DNA of 64,000 nt from Bradyrhizobium algeriense (GCF_036924595.1 NZ_JAZHRV010000001.1:7963501-8027500); one strand, 5' to 3'. Positions 45,988 through 56,915 are shown, numbered from the stretch's first letter. Program-made: numbers and translations. Notes: generated by a model from the letters alone, not told the origin.

Positions 45988-47778
45988 ATGCCGATCTACA
46001 AAGCCCCCGTGGAAGACGTCACCTTCCTGCTCAACGACGTGTTCCAGATCGATCGCTACGACAATCTTCCCGGCTTCACCGACGCCTCCGCCGATGTGCG
46101 CGAGGCGATCATCGGCGAAGCCGCAAAACTCTCCGAAGAGGTGTTGCAGCCGCTCAATCGTGTCGGCGATCTCGAAGGCTGCAAGCGGCATGACGACGGC
46201 TCGGTGACGACGCCGAAGGGCTTTAAGGAAGCCTTCAAGCAGGTCGCCGAAGGCGGCTGGCTCGGGCTGTCGGCGCCGGCGGAATATGGCGGGCAGGGGC
46301 TGCCGGTCACGCTGAGCCAGGTCGTCACCGAATTCCAGAGCGCGGCCAACATGGCGTTCTCGATGTATGGCGGCCTCACCATGGGCGCCACCGCGGCGCT
46401 GCTGGTGCATGGCAAGCCCGAGCAGAAGAAGATGTTCGTGCCGAAGATGGTGGCGGGCGAGTGGACCGGCACCATGAACCTCACCGAGCCGCAATGCGGC
46501 ACCGATCTCGGCCTGTTGCGCACCAAGGCCGTCAAGCAGGCCGACGGCAGCTACAAGATATCAGGCACCAAGATATTCATCTCTGCGGGCGAGCACGATA
46601 TCGCCGAGAACATCATCCATCTGGTGCTGGCGCGCATCGAAGGTGCGCCGGCCGGCATCAAGGGCGTGTCGCTGTTCGTGGTGCCGAAGGTGCTGGTCAA
46701 TGCCGATGGCTCGCTCGGCGCGCGCAACGGCGTGTCCTGCGGCTCGATCGAGCACAAGATGGGCATCCACGGCAATTCCACCTGCGTGATGAACTACGAC
46801 AACGCCACCGGCTGGCTGATCGGTGAAGAGAACAAGGGCATGCAGGGCATGTTCGTGATGATGAACGAGGCCCGCCTCGGCGTCGCCGTGCAGGGGCTGG
46901 CGCAGTCCGAGGTCGCCTATCAGAACGCTGTCAATTACGCGCGCGAGCGTCTGCAGGGCCGCTCCCTGACCGGCGCAAAGGAAGCAGACAAGCCGGCCGA
47001 CCCGATCATCGTGCATCCCGACGTGCGCCGCGTGCTGCTCACCATCCGCGCCTTCAACGAAGCGGCGCGCGCCATGGTGGTGTGGACCGCGCTGAAGAGC
47101 GACGTCGCCCACCGCTCCTCCGACCCAAAGGACCGTCAGGAGGCTGACGACCATATGGGCCTGATGACGCCGGTCATGAAAGGCGTGATGACCGATGTCG
47201 GCTTCTCCAACGCGGTGCTGGCGCAGCAGATGTATGGCGGCCACGGCTATATCGCCGAGCACGGCATGGAGCAGTTCGTGCGCGATGCGCGCATCGCCAT
47301 GCTCTATGAGGGCGCCAACGGCATCCAGGCGCTCGACCTTGTGGGGCGTAAATTGCCGCGCGACGGCGGCCGCGCCGTGATGGCGTTCTTTGCCGAAGTC
47401 GGCGCCTTCGCCAAGGAGCACGGCGGCGACGAGGCGATGAAGCCGTTCGTCACCCCGCTCTCGGCAGCCCTCGGCCATCTGCAGCAGGCCACCGGCTGGC
47501 TGATGCAGAACGCGCTGACCAAGCCCGACAATGCGGGTGCGGCCGCCACCGACTACATGCAATTGTTCGGGCTCGTCACCTTCGCCTATATGTGGGCGCG
47601 GATGGCCAAGGTCGCTCAGGACAAGATTGCGAGCAGTGGCGCCACGCCCTATCTGAGCACCAAGTTGGTGACCGGCCGCTTCTTCATGGAGCGCATGCTG
47701 CCGGAAACCCACGTCCATCTTGCGCGCATCCAGACCGGCTGCGCGACCACCATGGAATTGGCGGCGGAAGCGTTCTGA
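45988..47778 (+). CDS. Acyl-CoA dehydrogenase
   Basis: About 596 residues from ATG 45988, behind GGGAGAACACC. FAD and substrate segments: 'GTMNLTEPQCGTDLGLLRTKAVKQADGSYKISGTKIFISAGEHD', and the catalytic base Glu in 'AMLYEGANGIQALDLVGRKL'. A C-terminal extension beyond the usual 380 residues places it with FadE-type long forms. It makes the first oxidation of beta-oxidation, passing electrons to ETF. The thiolase gene follows 64 bp later. Confidence 0.93.
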   Translation: MPIYKAPVEDVTFLLNDVFQIDRYDNLPGFTDASADVREAIIGEAAKLSEEVLQPLNRVGDLEGCKRHDDGSVTTPKGFKEAFKQVAEGGWLGLSAPAEYGGQGLPVTLSQVVTEFQSAANMAFSMYGGLTMGATAALLVHGKPEQKKMFVPKMVAGEWTGTMNLTEPQCGTDLGLLRTKAVKQADGSYKISGTKIFISAGEHDIAENIIHLVLARIEGAPAGIKGVSLFVVPKVLVNADGSLGARNGVSCGSIEHKMGIHGNSTCVMNYDNATGWLIGEENKGMQGMFVMMNEARLGVAVQGLAQSEVAYQNAVNYARERLQGRSLTGAKEADKPADPIIVHPDVRRVLLTIRAFNEAARAMVVWTALKSDVAHRSSDPKDRQEADDHMGLMTPVMKGVMTDVGFSNAVLAQQMYGGHGYIAEHGMEQFVRDARIAMLYEGANGIQALDLVGRKLPRDGGRAVMAFFAEVGAFAKEHGGDEAMKPFVTPLSAALGHLQQATGWLMQNALTKPDNAGAAATDYMQLFGLVTFAYMWARMAKVAQDKIASSGATPYLSTKLVTGRFFMERMLPETHVHLARIQTGCATTMELAAEAF

Positions 47779-47842
47779 GATTTTCCGCCGTTTCCTGTCC
47801 TTATCGCCTATAATATTATGATCCTCATACCAGGAGGGCGTC

Positions 47843-49051
<1,209 letters not shown>

Positions 49052-49061
49052 CGCGACGCAA

Positions 49062-49148
49062 TTCGTAGGGTGGGCAAAGCGAAGCGTGCCCACCATCACG
49101 AACTCCGCTGGGAATGGTGGGCACGCTGCGCTTTGCCCACCCTACGAA
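49062..49148. repeat. Family A palindromic repeat, copy 4
   Basis: TTCGTAGGGTGGGCAAAGCG with the inverse CGCTTTGCCCACCCTACGAA. It lies inside the fad gene set, between the thiolase and FadB/J genes. Confidence 0.9.
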
Positions 49149-49204
49149 ATCCAAGTCAACCGCCGCGCCTGACATCGGCTGCCGGCACCGAGGGAGCAAC
49201 CAAC

Positions 49205-51415
49205 ATGGCCTTCAAGAATTTCAAGGTAGAGACCGACGCCGACGGCATTGCGCTCGTCACCTGGGACATCCCCGGACGTTCGATGAACGTGCTGGACGAG
49301 ACCTCGACCACCGAGCTCGAAGAGATCCTGAAGCAGACCACGGCCGATGCCGCGGTGAAGGGCGTCGTCATCACCTCCAGCAAGGAAGCGTTCTGCGCCG
49401 GCGCCGACCTTTCCATGCTCGAAGGTATGAACAAGGAGTACGCCAAGGTCTTCAAGGAAAAGGGCGAGGTCGCGGCGAACCAGATGCTGTTCGACCAGAG
49501 CCGCCGCTTTTCGCTGGTGCTGCGTGGCATCGAAACCTGCGGCAAGCCGTGGGCAGCCGCGATCAACGGGCTGGCGCTGGGCGGCGGTTTTGAGGTGACG
49601 CTGTCCTGCCACTACCGTGTTGCGGCTGAAAATCCCAAGACCCGCCTCGGCCTGCCCGAGGTGAAGGTCGGCCTGTTCCCCGGCGCCGGCGGCACCCAGC
49701 GCGTGCCGCGCCTCGTGCCGCCGCAGGATGCGATGACGATCCTGCTCAAGGGCGATCCGGTCACGATCGACAAGGCCAAGGCGCTCAATTTGATCCACGC
49801 CATCGTGCCGGCTTCCGAACTGGTCAAGGCGGCCAAGGACTGGATCAAGGGCGGCGGCAAGGCCGTCGCGCCCTGGGACGAGAAGGGCTTCAAGCTGCCG
49901 GGCGGTCCGGTGTTCTCCAAGAACGGCATGATGATGTTCCCGGCCGGCAACGCCATCTATCGCCGCGAGACCTACGACAATTATCCGGCCGCGCGCGCCA
50001 TCATGAGCTGCGTCTATGAGGGCCTGCAGTTGCCGATCGACGCCGCGCTGCGCGTCGAGTCGCGTTACTTCACGAAAGTCCTGCGCTCCAAGGAAGCCGC
50101 GGCGATGATCCGCAGCCTGTTCCTGTCGATGCAGGAGCTGAACAAGGGTGCCCGGCGTCCGCAAAGCGTGCCGCCGACCAGGATCAAGAAGGTCGCCGTG
50201 ATCGGCGCCGGCTTCATGGGCGCCAGCGTCGGCTACGTCTCGGCCCGCGCCGGCCTCGACGTCGTGCTGATCGACCGCGACCAGGAAAGCGCCGACAAGG
50301 GCAAGGCGCATGCGCAGAAGGTGATCGACGAGCAGGTCGCCAAGGGCCGCGCCAAGGCCACTGACCGCGACGCGCTGCTGGCGCGCATCACGCCGACCGC
50401 CGACTACGCCACGCTCGGGGATTGCGACCTCGTCATCGAGGCCGTGTTCGAGGACCGCAAGGTCAAGGCTGAGACTTTTGCCAAGGCGCAGCAATACCTC
50501 AGGGCGGACGCGATCTTCGCTTCCAACACCTCGACGCTGCCGATCACCTCGCTGGCCGAAAGCTTCAAGGAGCAGGGCAAGTTCGTCGGCATTCACTTCT
50601 TCTCGCCGGTCGAGAAGATGATGCTGGTCGAAATCATCCTCGGCAAGAACACCGGCGACATCGCGCTCGCCGCCGCGCTCGACTATGTCCGGATGATCGG
50701 CAAGACGCCGATCGTCGTCAATGATTCGCGCGGCTTCTACGCCAACCGCTGCGTCGGCCGTTACATCGCCGAAGGCAACGAGATGTTCCTCGAAGGCGTG
50801 CCGCCGGCGATGATCGAGAACTGCGCCAAGATGGCCGGCATGCCGGTCGGTCCGCTGTCGCTGTCCGATGAAGTCGCCCTCGACCTCGGCCTGAAGGTCA
50901 TCAAGGCAACCGAAGCCGATCTTGGTCCCAATTCCATCAACCCGGATCAGAAGAAGCTGATGGTGGAACTGGTCGAGAAGCAGGGGCGCTTGGGGCGCAA
51001 GAACAGCAAGGGCTTTTACGACTATCCCGAGAAGGGCAAGGGCCAGAAGAGCCTGTGGCCGGGCCTGTCGGCGCTGCAGCCCAAGCAGCTCGATCCGGAT
51101 ACGCTCGATATCGAGGAGCTGAAGCAGCGTTTTCTGGTGGTGCAGGCGGTGGAAGCCGCGCGCACGGTCGAGGATCACGTCATCACCGATCCGCGCGAGG
51201 CCGATGTCGGCTCGATACTCGGTTTTGGCTTTGCGCCGTTCACCGGCGGCACGCTGTCCTACATCGACTTCATGGGCACGCGGAAGTTCGTCGAGCTCTG
51301 CCACAGGTTAGAGGCCAAATACGGCTCGCGCTTTACCCCGCCGAAACTGCTGGAAGACATGGCGGCCAGCGGCGAGACCTTCTACGGCCGCTTCCCGCCG
51401 AAGAAGGCGGCGTAA
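49205..51415 (+). CDS. fadJ: Bifunctional enoyl-CoA hydratase/3-hydroxyacyl-CoA dehydrogenase
   Basis: 736 residues from ATG 49205; a longer frame through the repeat is rejected. N-terminal crotonase domain: '[17 protein letters not shown]', '[21 protein letters not shown]' and '[19 protein letters not shown]' with the two catalytic Glu. Then a NAD-binding domain '[28 protein letters not shown]' and a HAD C-terminal part ('[17 protein letters not shown]', '[17 protein letters not shown]'). It performs hydration and the second oxidation of beta-oxidation. FadB and FadJ cannot be told apart here. Confidence 0.94.
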   Translation: MAFKNFKVETDADGIALVTWDIPGRSMNVLDETSTTELEEILKQTTADAAVKGVVITSSKEAFCAGADLSMLEGMNKEYAKVFKEKGEVAANQMLFDQSRRFSLVLRGIETCGKPWAAAINGLALGGGFEVTLSCHYRVAAENPKTRLGLPEVKVGLFPGAGGTQRVPRLVPPQDAMTILLKGDPVTIDKAKALNLIHAIVPASELVKAAKDWIKGGGKAVAPWDEKGFKLPGGPVFSKNGMMMFPAGNAIYRRETYDNYPAARAIMSCVYEGLQLPIDAALRVESRYFTKVLRSKEAAAMIRSLFLSMQELNKGARRPQSVPPTRIKKVAVIGAGFMGASVGYVSARAGLDVVLIDRDQESADKGKAHAQKVIDEQVAKGRAKATDRDALLARITPTADYATLGDCDLVIEAVFEDRKVKAETFAKAQQYLRADAIFASNTSTLPITSLAESFKEQGKFVGIHFFSPVEKMMLVEIILGKNTGDIALAAALDYVRMIGKTPIVVNDSRGFYANRCVGRYIAEGNEMFLEGVPPAMIENCAKMAGMPVGPLSLSDEVALDLGLKVIKATEADLGPNSINPDQKKLMVELVEKQGRLGRKNSKGFYDYPEKGKGQKSLWPGLSALQPKQLDPDTLDIEELKQRFLVVQAVEAARTVEDHVITDPREADVGSILGFGFAPFTGGTLSYIDFMGTRKFVELCHRLEAKYGSRFTPPKLLEDMAASGETFYGRFPPKKAA

Positions 51416-51435
51416 GGTGGCCAAGTAGCCAACCC

Positions 51436-51547
51436 CGTCATTGCCTGCGACAAACGCGAAGCGTTTGCGCAAGGGAGCGTAGCGACGAAGCAATCCATCC
51501 ATCCGTTATGCCGCGATATGGATTGCTTCGCTTCGCTCGCAATGACG
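51436..51547. repeat. Palindromic repeat (family D)
   Basis: CGTCATTGCCTGCGACAAACG...GAAGCAATCCAT then ATGGATTGCTTCG...CGCAATGACG, two nested inverted arms. It is between convergent fadJ and GST, next to a true terminator. Confidence 0.9.
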
Positions 51548-51550
51548 TAA

Positions 51551-51580
51551 ACAAAAAGGGCCGGATCATCGATCCGGCCC
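51551..51580 (-). terminator. Terminator of the GST gene
   Basis: Perfect 10-bp stem GGGCCGGATC/GATCCGGCCC with a 3-base loop. Read on the minus strand, it is followed by TTTTTGTTT, and on the plus strand by TTT. A bidirectional end between convergent genes. Confidence 0.9.
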
Positions 51581-51604
51581 TTTCGCATTCCATCGTTGAA
51601 AATC

Positions 51605-52219
51605 TCACGCCGCCTTCATCAGGCCTTCCTTGGTCAGCGCTTCCTGCACCTTCGGGCGGGCGGCGATGCGGGCCTTGTAGGCCAGAAGGTTCGGCATCTC
51701 GGAAAGATCGAACTTCAACCGGTCCGCCCAGGACAGCATCGTGAACAGATAGCCATCGGCAACGGTGAACTGGCTGCCCATCAAATAGTCGCGCCCCGCA
51801 AGCTGGGCCTCGACATACTTGAATTTGCCCATCACCCGGTCCTTGAAGAACGCCTTGGCCTCGTCGGCCAGCACCGGCGAGAACATCGGGCCGAAACTCT
51901 TGTGCAGTTCCGTGGTGATGAAGTTGAGCCACTCCAGCAGCTTGTAGCGCTCGGCGCTATCGCGGGCGGGCGCGAGGTTCTTAGCCGCGGCCTTGTCGGC
52001 GATCATCTGGACGATGACCGGCCCCTCGGTGACCAGTTCGCCCGAATCGAGCGCCAGTACCGGCACCTGGCCCTTCGGGTTGACCTTCAAAAAGTCGTCA
52101 CCGTTCTCCAGCTTCTTGGTGCGCAGGTCGACCTTGACCAGGTCATAGGGCAGACCGGCCTCGAGGAGCGCGATATGGGGGGATAGCGAGCAGGCGCCTG
52201 GCGTATAATACAGTTTCAT
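51605..52219 (-). CDS. Glutathione S-transferase
   Basis: 204 residues. N-terminal thioredoxin-like domain: 'MKLYYTPGACSLSPHIALLEAGL' with Ser/Tyr residues at the GSH site, then 'PKGQVPVLALDSGELVTEGPVIVQMIAD'. The C-terminal helical domain follows. This is the bacterial beta-class wording (PGACSL). It conjugates GSH to electrophiles. It is divergent from MarR, with two operators between; a GshA gene lies just beyond. Confidence 0.93.
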   Translation of the reverse strand: MKLYYTPGACSLSPHIALLEAGLPYDLVKVDLRTKKLENGDDFLKVNPKGQVPVLALDSGELVTEGPVIVQMIADKAAAKNLAPARDSAERYKLLEWLNFITTELHKSFGPMFSPVLADEAKAFFKDRVMGKFKYVEAQLAGRDYLMGSQFTVADGYLFTMLSWADRLKFDLSEMPNLLAYKARIAARPKVQEALTKEGLMKAA

Positions 52220-52266
52220 CGGCTTTTCCTTCCCTCGATATTATCATTATCGGGTGGAGTGACTAA

Positions 52267-52306
52267 ATGCATTTGCATGTAATAGTCAAGATTGATGCAG
52301 CTGCAT
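52267..52306. promoter_or_regulatory. Two ATGCA-N2-TGCAT operators between GST and MarR
   Basis: ATGCATTTGCAT (52267-52278) and ATGCAGCTGCAT (52295-52306) share the palindrome ATGCANNTGCAT. The centres are 28 bp apart. They overlap an outer 10-bp inverted repeat ACTAAATGCA/TGCATTTAGT. They sit where a MarR dimer would repress both genes. Confidence 0.75.
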
Positions 52307-52326
52307 TTAGTGCGGTACACTGATCT

Positions 52327-52836
52327 GTGACAGATACGGACTGGATGATGAAACGCAAACCATCGACCGAGGCGACCGCCGCCTGGATCCGCCTGATGCG
52401 GGTGCAGAGCCGGGTGCTCGATGCCGTCGAGCAGGATTTGAAGAAAGCGGGCTTTCCGCCGCTGGCCTGGTATGACGCGCTGCTGGAACTGTCGCGTGCG
52501 CCGTCCGGCGAGATGCGCCCGGTGGAACTGGAAAAGCAGATGCTGATCCCGCAATATTCGACCTCGCGGCTGATCGACCGCCTGGTGGACGAGGGCCTGG
52601 CGGCGCGGCGTGAATGCAAGATCGACAAGCGCGGCCAGTTCGTGGAGATCACCGAAGCCGGGCGCGAACTGCAGAAGAAAATGTGGAGCGCCTATTCGGC
52701 GGCGATCGAAAAGCACGTCGGCTCGAAACTGTCCGATGCCGACGCCATGAAGCTTTGCGGTCTGCTCGACCGGCTGGGCTGCTCCTGCTCCGACGTCAAG
52801 GCCGCCGCTGCCCGCGACGGCGTGCCGGCGCGATGA
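52327..52836 (+). CDS. MarR family transcriptional regulator
   Basis: 169 residues from GTG 52327, or 163 from ATG 52345. Winged HTH: 'PSGEMRPVELEKQMLIPQYSTSRLIDRLVDEGLAARRECKIDKRGQFVEITEAG', typical of MarR with a wing arginine. A Cys-rich end (GLLDRLGCSCSDVK) could sense thiol oxidation. It is divergent from the GST gene, so it probably represses that gene and itself when no inducer is bound. Confidence 0.92.
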   Translation: MTDTDWMMKRKPSTEATAAWIRLMRVQSRVLDAVEQDLKKAGFPPLAWYDALLELSRAPSGEMRPVELEKQMLIPQYSTSRLIDRLVDEGLAARRECKIDKRGQFVEITEAGRELQKKMWSAYSAAIEKHVGSKLSDADAMKLCGLLDRLGCSCSDVKAAAARDGVPAR

Positions 52837-52932
52837 TAACCCTGATATATTTCGTTGTTGCGGACGACGCCGTCCGCATTCCCTTGGCCATAAGGCGCGT
52901 TCGGTCGAATCGCCAGATATCCGGATTTTTTC

Positions 52933-54303
52933 ATGGCGCGTGACCAGATCGATATGACGCCGCTGCAATCGCGTGACGAACTCGTCACGTGGTTCGAGGC
53001 CGGCTGCAAGCCGCGGTCCGAGTTCCGCATCGGTACCGAACACGAGAAGACCCCGTTCACGCTGGAGGGCCGTCAGCCCGTGCCATACGAGGGCGCGCGC
53101 GGCATCGGCGCGCTGCTCGAAGGTATGCAGCTCCTGCTCGGCTGGGAGCCGATCATGGAGCGTGGCAACATCATCGGGCTCTACGACGTTACCGGCGGCG
53201 GCGCGATTTCGCTGGAGCCGGGCGGGCAGTTCGAGTTGTCGGGGGCGCCGGTCGAAAACGTGCACCAGACCCAGGCCGAGCTGATGGCGCATCTGGCGCA
53301 GGTGCGCGAGATCGCGACGCCCCTTGGGATCGGCTTTCTCGGGCTCGGCATGACGCCGTCCTGGTCGCGGGAGCAGATTCCCGTGATGCCCAAGGGCCGC
53401 TACAAGATCATGAGCAACTACATGCCGAAGGTCGGGCAATATGGCATCGACATGATGTACCGGACCTGCACGGTGCAGACCAATCTCGACTTCTCTTCGG
53501 AAGCCGACATGGTCAAGAAGCTGCGCGTGTCGATTGCGCTGCAGCCGGTGGCGACCGCCCTGTTTGCCAACTCGCCCTTCACCGAAGGCAAGTCCAATGG
53601 GTACCTGTCGTTCCGCTCCGAGATCTGGCGCGACACCGATAACGCGCGCTCCGGCATGTTGCCGTGGGTGTTCGAGGACGGCATGGGGTTCGAGCGCTGG
53701 GTCGACTATGCGCTCGACGTTCCCATGTACTTCGTCAAGCGCGGCGACACCTATATCGACGTCGCAGGTTCCTCGTTCCGCGCCTTCTTCGAGGGCCGCA
53801 ACAATTCACTGCCTGGGGAGCGTCCGACCTTGTCGGACTGGGCCAACCATCTGTCGACGATTTTCCCGGAAGTCCGCCTCAAGCGTTATCTGGAAATGCG
53901 CGGTGCGGACGGCGTGCCATGGGGCCGGCTGCCGGCGCTGCCGGCGTTCTGGGTCGGGCTGCTGTATGACGACGAAAGCCTGAACGAGGCCTGGGAGCTG
54001 GTCAGTCACTGGACCGCGCCGGAGCGTCAGGCGCTACGCGACGACGTGCCGCGCTTCGGCTTTAAGGCCAGGATCAAGGACCGTTATCTGTTCGAAATCG
54101 CCCGGGAATGCCTGAAGCTGTCGCATGCCGGCTTGCGGCGGCGTGGCCGCGTCGATCATTCCGGCCGCGACGAGAGCCGTTACCTCGAACCGCTGGAGCG
54201 CATCCTCGAATCGGGCCGCACGCCGGCGGAAGAAATGCTCGACAAATTCAACGGCGAGTGGGGCGGTTCCGTGGAGCCCGTCTATCAGGAATACGCGTTT
54301 TAA
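52933..54303 (+). CDS. gshA: Glutamate-cysteine ligase
   Basis: 456 residues. 'SEFRIGTEHEKTPF' near the start carries the ATP/metal Glu residues of the plant/alphaproteobacterial GCL type. 'GGGAISLEPGGQFELSGAP' and 'MYRTCTVQTNLDFSSEADMVKKLRVSIALQPVATALFANSPFTEG' are further conserved segments. It makes gamma-glutamylcysteine, the first step of glutathione synthesis. Its neighbour GST uses the product. Confidence 0.95.
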   Translation: MARDQIDMTPLQSRDELVTWFEAGCKPRSEFRIGTEHEKTPFTLEGRQPVPYEGARGIGALLEGMQLLLGWEPIMERGNIIGLYDVTGGGAISLEPGGQFELSGAPVENVHQTQAELMAHLAQVREIATPLGIGFLGLGMTPSWSREQIPVMPKGRYKIMSNYMPKVGQYGIDMMYRTCTVQTNLDFSSEADMVKKLRVSIALQPVATALFANSPFTEGKSNGYLSFRSEIWRDTDNARSGMLPWVFEDGMGFERWVDYALDVPMYFVKRGDTYIDVAGSSFRAFFEGRNNSLPGERPTLSDWANHLSTIFPEVRLKRYLEMRGADGVPWGRLPALPAFWVGLLYDDESLNEAWELVSHWTAPERQALRDDVPRFGFKARIKDRYLFEIARECLKLSHAGLRRRGRVDHSGRDESRYLEPLERILESGRTPAEEMLDKFNGEWGGSVEPVYQEYAF

Positions 54304-54376
54304 TTTAACGGGTTGCTTAACCTTTGGGCCGTTCATCCACCGTACAGGTTGATGGCGCTCAAATGACGGCCGGATG

Positions 54377-54457
54377 GAGCATGATCTCCGCGCAAACGCG
54401 TTTTTCGCGTTTGTCGCGAAGGAAGACCGGTGCCGGTCTTCCAAGGAAATCATGCTC
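54377..54457. repeat. Long inverted repeat (family G)
   Basis: GAGCATGATCTCC and the inverse GGAAATCATGCTC, with an inner CGCAAACGCG/CGCGTTTGTCG arm and GGAAGACCGG/CCGGTCTTCC arm. It fills the gap between gshA and the PAN gene (54304-54548). Confidence 0.85.
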
Positions 54458-54548
54458 GAATCAAAGGGCTGGGGCGGGACGGCTTTTCGAAGGCCATCCC
54501 GCGCTGGAAGCGCATACTCGAAAGCAACGTACTCGAAAGCAACCTTGC

Positions 54549-55103
54549 ATGGGGACTGTTCGCCTGCTCAGGGCGTGTATGGTGACGCTCGCCTTTTTGG
54601 CGGCGGCCGTAGGCGCGCGCCCGGCGCTGGCGCAGGCCAATTTCGACCGTCCTGGCGGCGATTATCTCAGCTCGCCCGTGATCTCGGGCGATCCGGCGGA
54701 ATGCGCGCTGGTGTGCGAGCGCGACCGCCGCTGCCGTGCCTGGACCTTCAGCTATCCGACCGACCTGACCAAAGGCGCGGTATGCTGGCTCAAGAGCAAC
54801 GTGCCGGCGCGGGTACAGAGCGATTGCTGCGTCTCGGGCGTGCGCGGCGCCGGCGTGGTCGAACGGCGCAACGAGACAACCGAAACCTCGATCGACCGCT
54901 TCGGCGGCGACTACAAGAGTTTTGATCTCAAGAGCGGCGACGGCGACGACGCCTGCAAGGCCGCCTGCGCCGCCGACAACAAATGCCGCGCCTGGACCTA
55001 TGCCCGGCCCGGCTACGCCGGCAAGGAGGCGCACTGCTTCCTGAAGAAGGACATCAAGCCGCCGCGGCGGAAGGCGGGGTTCACGTCCGGTGTGGTGAGG
55101 TAA
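54549..55103 (+). CDS. PAN/Apple-domain secreted protein
   Basis: About 184 residues from ATG 54549. A signal peptide ends at ALAQA. Two similar modules follow: 'FDRPGGDYLSSPVISGDPAECALVCERDRRCRAWTFSYP' and 'DRFGGDYKSFDLKSGDGDDACKAACAADNKCRAWTYARP', each with the Cys pattern of PAN domains. Such domains bind proteins or sugars. Function unknown; probably periplasmic or envelope-linked. Confidence 0.85.
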   Translation: MGTVRLLRACMVTLAFLAAAVGARPALAQANFDRPGGDYLSSPVISGDPAECALVCERDRRCRAWTFSYPTDLTKGAVCWLKSNVPARVQSDCCVSGVRGAGVVERRNETTETSIDRFGGDYKSFDLKSGDGDDACKAACAADNKCRAWTYARPGYAGKEAHCFLKKDIKPPRRKAGFTSGVVR

Positions 55104-55191
55104 CATTTCAGGCCCTGCGACGTAATTGGCATGCGCACTGGAACTGTTCGTTCCGGTCGAGCGCATCTGGCTGCGCGTATTCAGGGAGATC

Positions 55192-55599
55192 ATGATGAAA
55201 TTCTCGCGGAGGTTCTTTGGCGGTGCCGTTGTCGCGGCCGGTCTGGCGTTCGCCGGTTCGCTGTCGCCGGCTCTGGCCGGCACGCCCATTCCGTTCTCGG
55301 CGGAGGCCTTCAAGGCGGCCCAGGCCGCGGGCGGCCCGATCCTGGTCGAAATCCATGCCGACTGGTGTCCGACCTGCAAGGCGCAGGGACCTATCCTCGA
55401 CAAGCTGACGGCGGATCCGAAGTTCAAGGACTTGAAGGTATTCCGGGTCGATTTCGACACGATGAAACCGGTGGTGAAGCAATTCGGCGCCCAGATGCAG
55501 TCGACGCTGATCGTGTTCAAGGGATCCGCCGAGAAGGGCCGTTCCGTCGGCGATACCAAGCAGCCCTCGATCGCGGCGCTGCTCGACAAGAGCCTCTGA
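55192..55599 (+). CDS. Thioredoxin-like protein with CPTC motif
   Basis: About 135 residues from ATG 55192 (or 55195), behind GGGAG. A signal peptide ends at PALAG. The thioredoxin fold has 'IHADWCPTCKAQGPILDKL'. It is 6 bp before a CcdA-like membrane gene. The pair should form a periplasmic thiol-reduction path: CcdA brings electrons across the membrane, and the thioredoxin passes them to a target such as a Sco or cytochrome c. Confidence 0.9.
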   Translation: MMKFSRRFFGGAVVAAGLAFAGSLSPALAGTPIPFSAEAFKAAQAAGGPILVEIHADWCPTCKAQGPILDKLTADPKFKDLKVFRVDFDTMKPVVKQFGAQMQSTLIVFKGSAEKGRSVGDTKQPSIAALLDKSL

Positions 55600-55605
55600 G
55601 CTGCC

Positions 55606-56322
55606 GTGAGCGCCCTCGCGCTGGCCTTCGTGGCTGGACTGCTTTCGATCCTGTCGCCCTGTGTGTTGCCGCTGGTGCCGATCGTGCTCGGCGCTGCCGT
55701 CGCCGCGCACGCGTTCGGCGCGTTTGCGCTGGCAGCGGGCCTCGCAATCTCTTTTGCCTTGCTTGGCTTGCTGCTTGCGCTGGTCGGATTCGGCCTCGGC
55801 ATCGATGCCGGAATCTTCCGCATGGCTGCCGCAGCGATCATGATCGCGCTGGGTGCGGTGCTGCTCGTTCCCGCCTGGCAAGCGAGGCTCGCGGCGGCCG
55901 GCGGGCCGGTGGCCGGTTGGGCCGATCAGCGCCTCGGCGGTTTTGCCTCCTCGGGCCTCGCCGGACAGTTTGCCATCGGCCTCCTGCTCGGCGCCGTCTG
56001 GTCGCCTTGCGTTGGACCGACGCTTGGTGCGGCGTCGCTGCTGGCCTCGCAGGGCCGCGACCTGCCGCAGGTCGGATTGACGATGGCGGTCTTCGGCATC
56101 GGTGCCGGGGTGCCGCTGGTTTTGCTGGGATTGCTGTCGCGCGCCTCCCTGATGCGCGTCCGCTCCGGCCTGTTGTCAGCGGGAAAGCTCGGCAAGGGCT
56201 TGCTCGGAGCCGCATTTATTCTGATTGGCGCTACGATCGTCAGCGGTACGGACAAGAAAATCGAGGCCGCGCTGGTCGATGCCTCACCGCAATGGCTGAC
56301 GGATTTGACGACCTCGTTCTAG
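55606..56322 (+). CDS. CcdA/DsbD-type cytochrome c biogenesis membrane protein
   Basis: 238 residues from GTG 55606, six helices. 'LLSILSPCVLPLVPIVLGAAV' carries the first conserved Cys in PCVLP, and 'AVWSPCVGPTLGAASLLAS' the second, the DsbD transmembrane pair. It transfers electrons from cytosolic thioredoxin to the periplasm. It is coupled with the adjacent CPTC thioredoxin. Confidence 0.9.
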   Translation: MSALALAFVAGLLSILSPCVLPLVPIVLGAAVAAHAFGAFALAAGLAISFALLGLLLALVGFGLGIDAGIFRMAAAAIMIALGAVLLVPAWQARLAAAGGPVAGWADQRLGGFASSGLAGQFAIGLLLGAVWSPCVGPTLGAASLLASQGRDLPQVGLTMAVFGIGAGVPLVLLGLLSRASLMRVRSGLLSAGKLGKGLLGAAFILIGATIVSGTDKKIEAALVDASPQWLTDLTTSF

Positions 56323-56334
56323 TGGCGCCGGTGA

Positions 56335-56907
56335 TCAGGCCGAAACCGCCGGCAGCACCGTGATCTCCGGCCACAGCGCCTTCCATCGTTGCGCCTTCGC
56401 TTCGTAATTCGCCGCGGAAAAATTCGCGCCGGGATTGGGCCGCACGATCAGTGCGGCGATATCGTCGTAACCATTCGGCGCGTAGACCTCGTAAGCCTCG
56501 CGCGTGCGGCGGATTCCGATCTGCGTGTTCCTGGTCAGGAATCGGTCGATGCCTTGCGCCGAGCAACGCAGCGGTGGATAGGGCAGGCCATGTTTCTTGG
56601 GGTACCAGAGATGAACGCGCGCCTGGTTGCGCGCCTCGACCTTGATCCCGCGTGTGGCGAAACGCTCGGCCAGCGTGCGGATGACCTTGTCTTCCGCCTC
56701 CCACGACATATCGGGATCGAAATAGAACACGTCGTAATCGTTGATGCCGTAGTCGATCGCGCGCTTCGTCAGCACGTTCCACACCGTTTGCACCAGGCAT
56801 CCGGAGACCAGCCATGCATCCGGCAGCGCCAGCCGAAACAGTTCCTCGGCAATGATTTCGTTGGCGCGATTTTGCAAGGCGGCGGTGAGGAATTGGTCGG
56901 TATTCAT
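56335..56907 (-). CDS. Nucleotidyltransferase family protein (NTP_transf_6-like)
   Basis: About 191 residues from ATG 56907 (ATG 56913 is in frame). 'FLTAALQNRANEIIAEELFRLALPDAWLVSGCLVQTVWNVL' is followed by 'YGINDYDVFYFDPDMSWEAEDKVI' with acidic metal residues (DYDVFYFD). It resembles PF06042 nucleotidyltransferases of unknown substrate. It is convergent with the CcdA gene. Confidence 0.8.
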   Translation of the reverse strand: MNTDQFLTAALQNRANEIIAEELFRLALPDAWLVSGCLVQTVWNVLTKRAIDYGINDYDVFYFDPDMSWEAEDKVIRTLAERFATRGIKVEARNQARVHLWYPKKHGLPYPPLRCSAQGIDRFLTRNTQIGIRRTREAYEVYAPNGYDDIAALIVRPNPGANFSAANYEAKAQRWKALWPEITVLPAVSA

Positions 56908-56915
56908 GATCATGC

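Noticed and set aside
49142..51304. 720-residue open frame on the minus strand
   Set aside because: Antisense shadow of the FadB/J gene; composition is His/Arg/Asp-rich with no recognisable motif or ribosome binding site.
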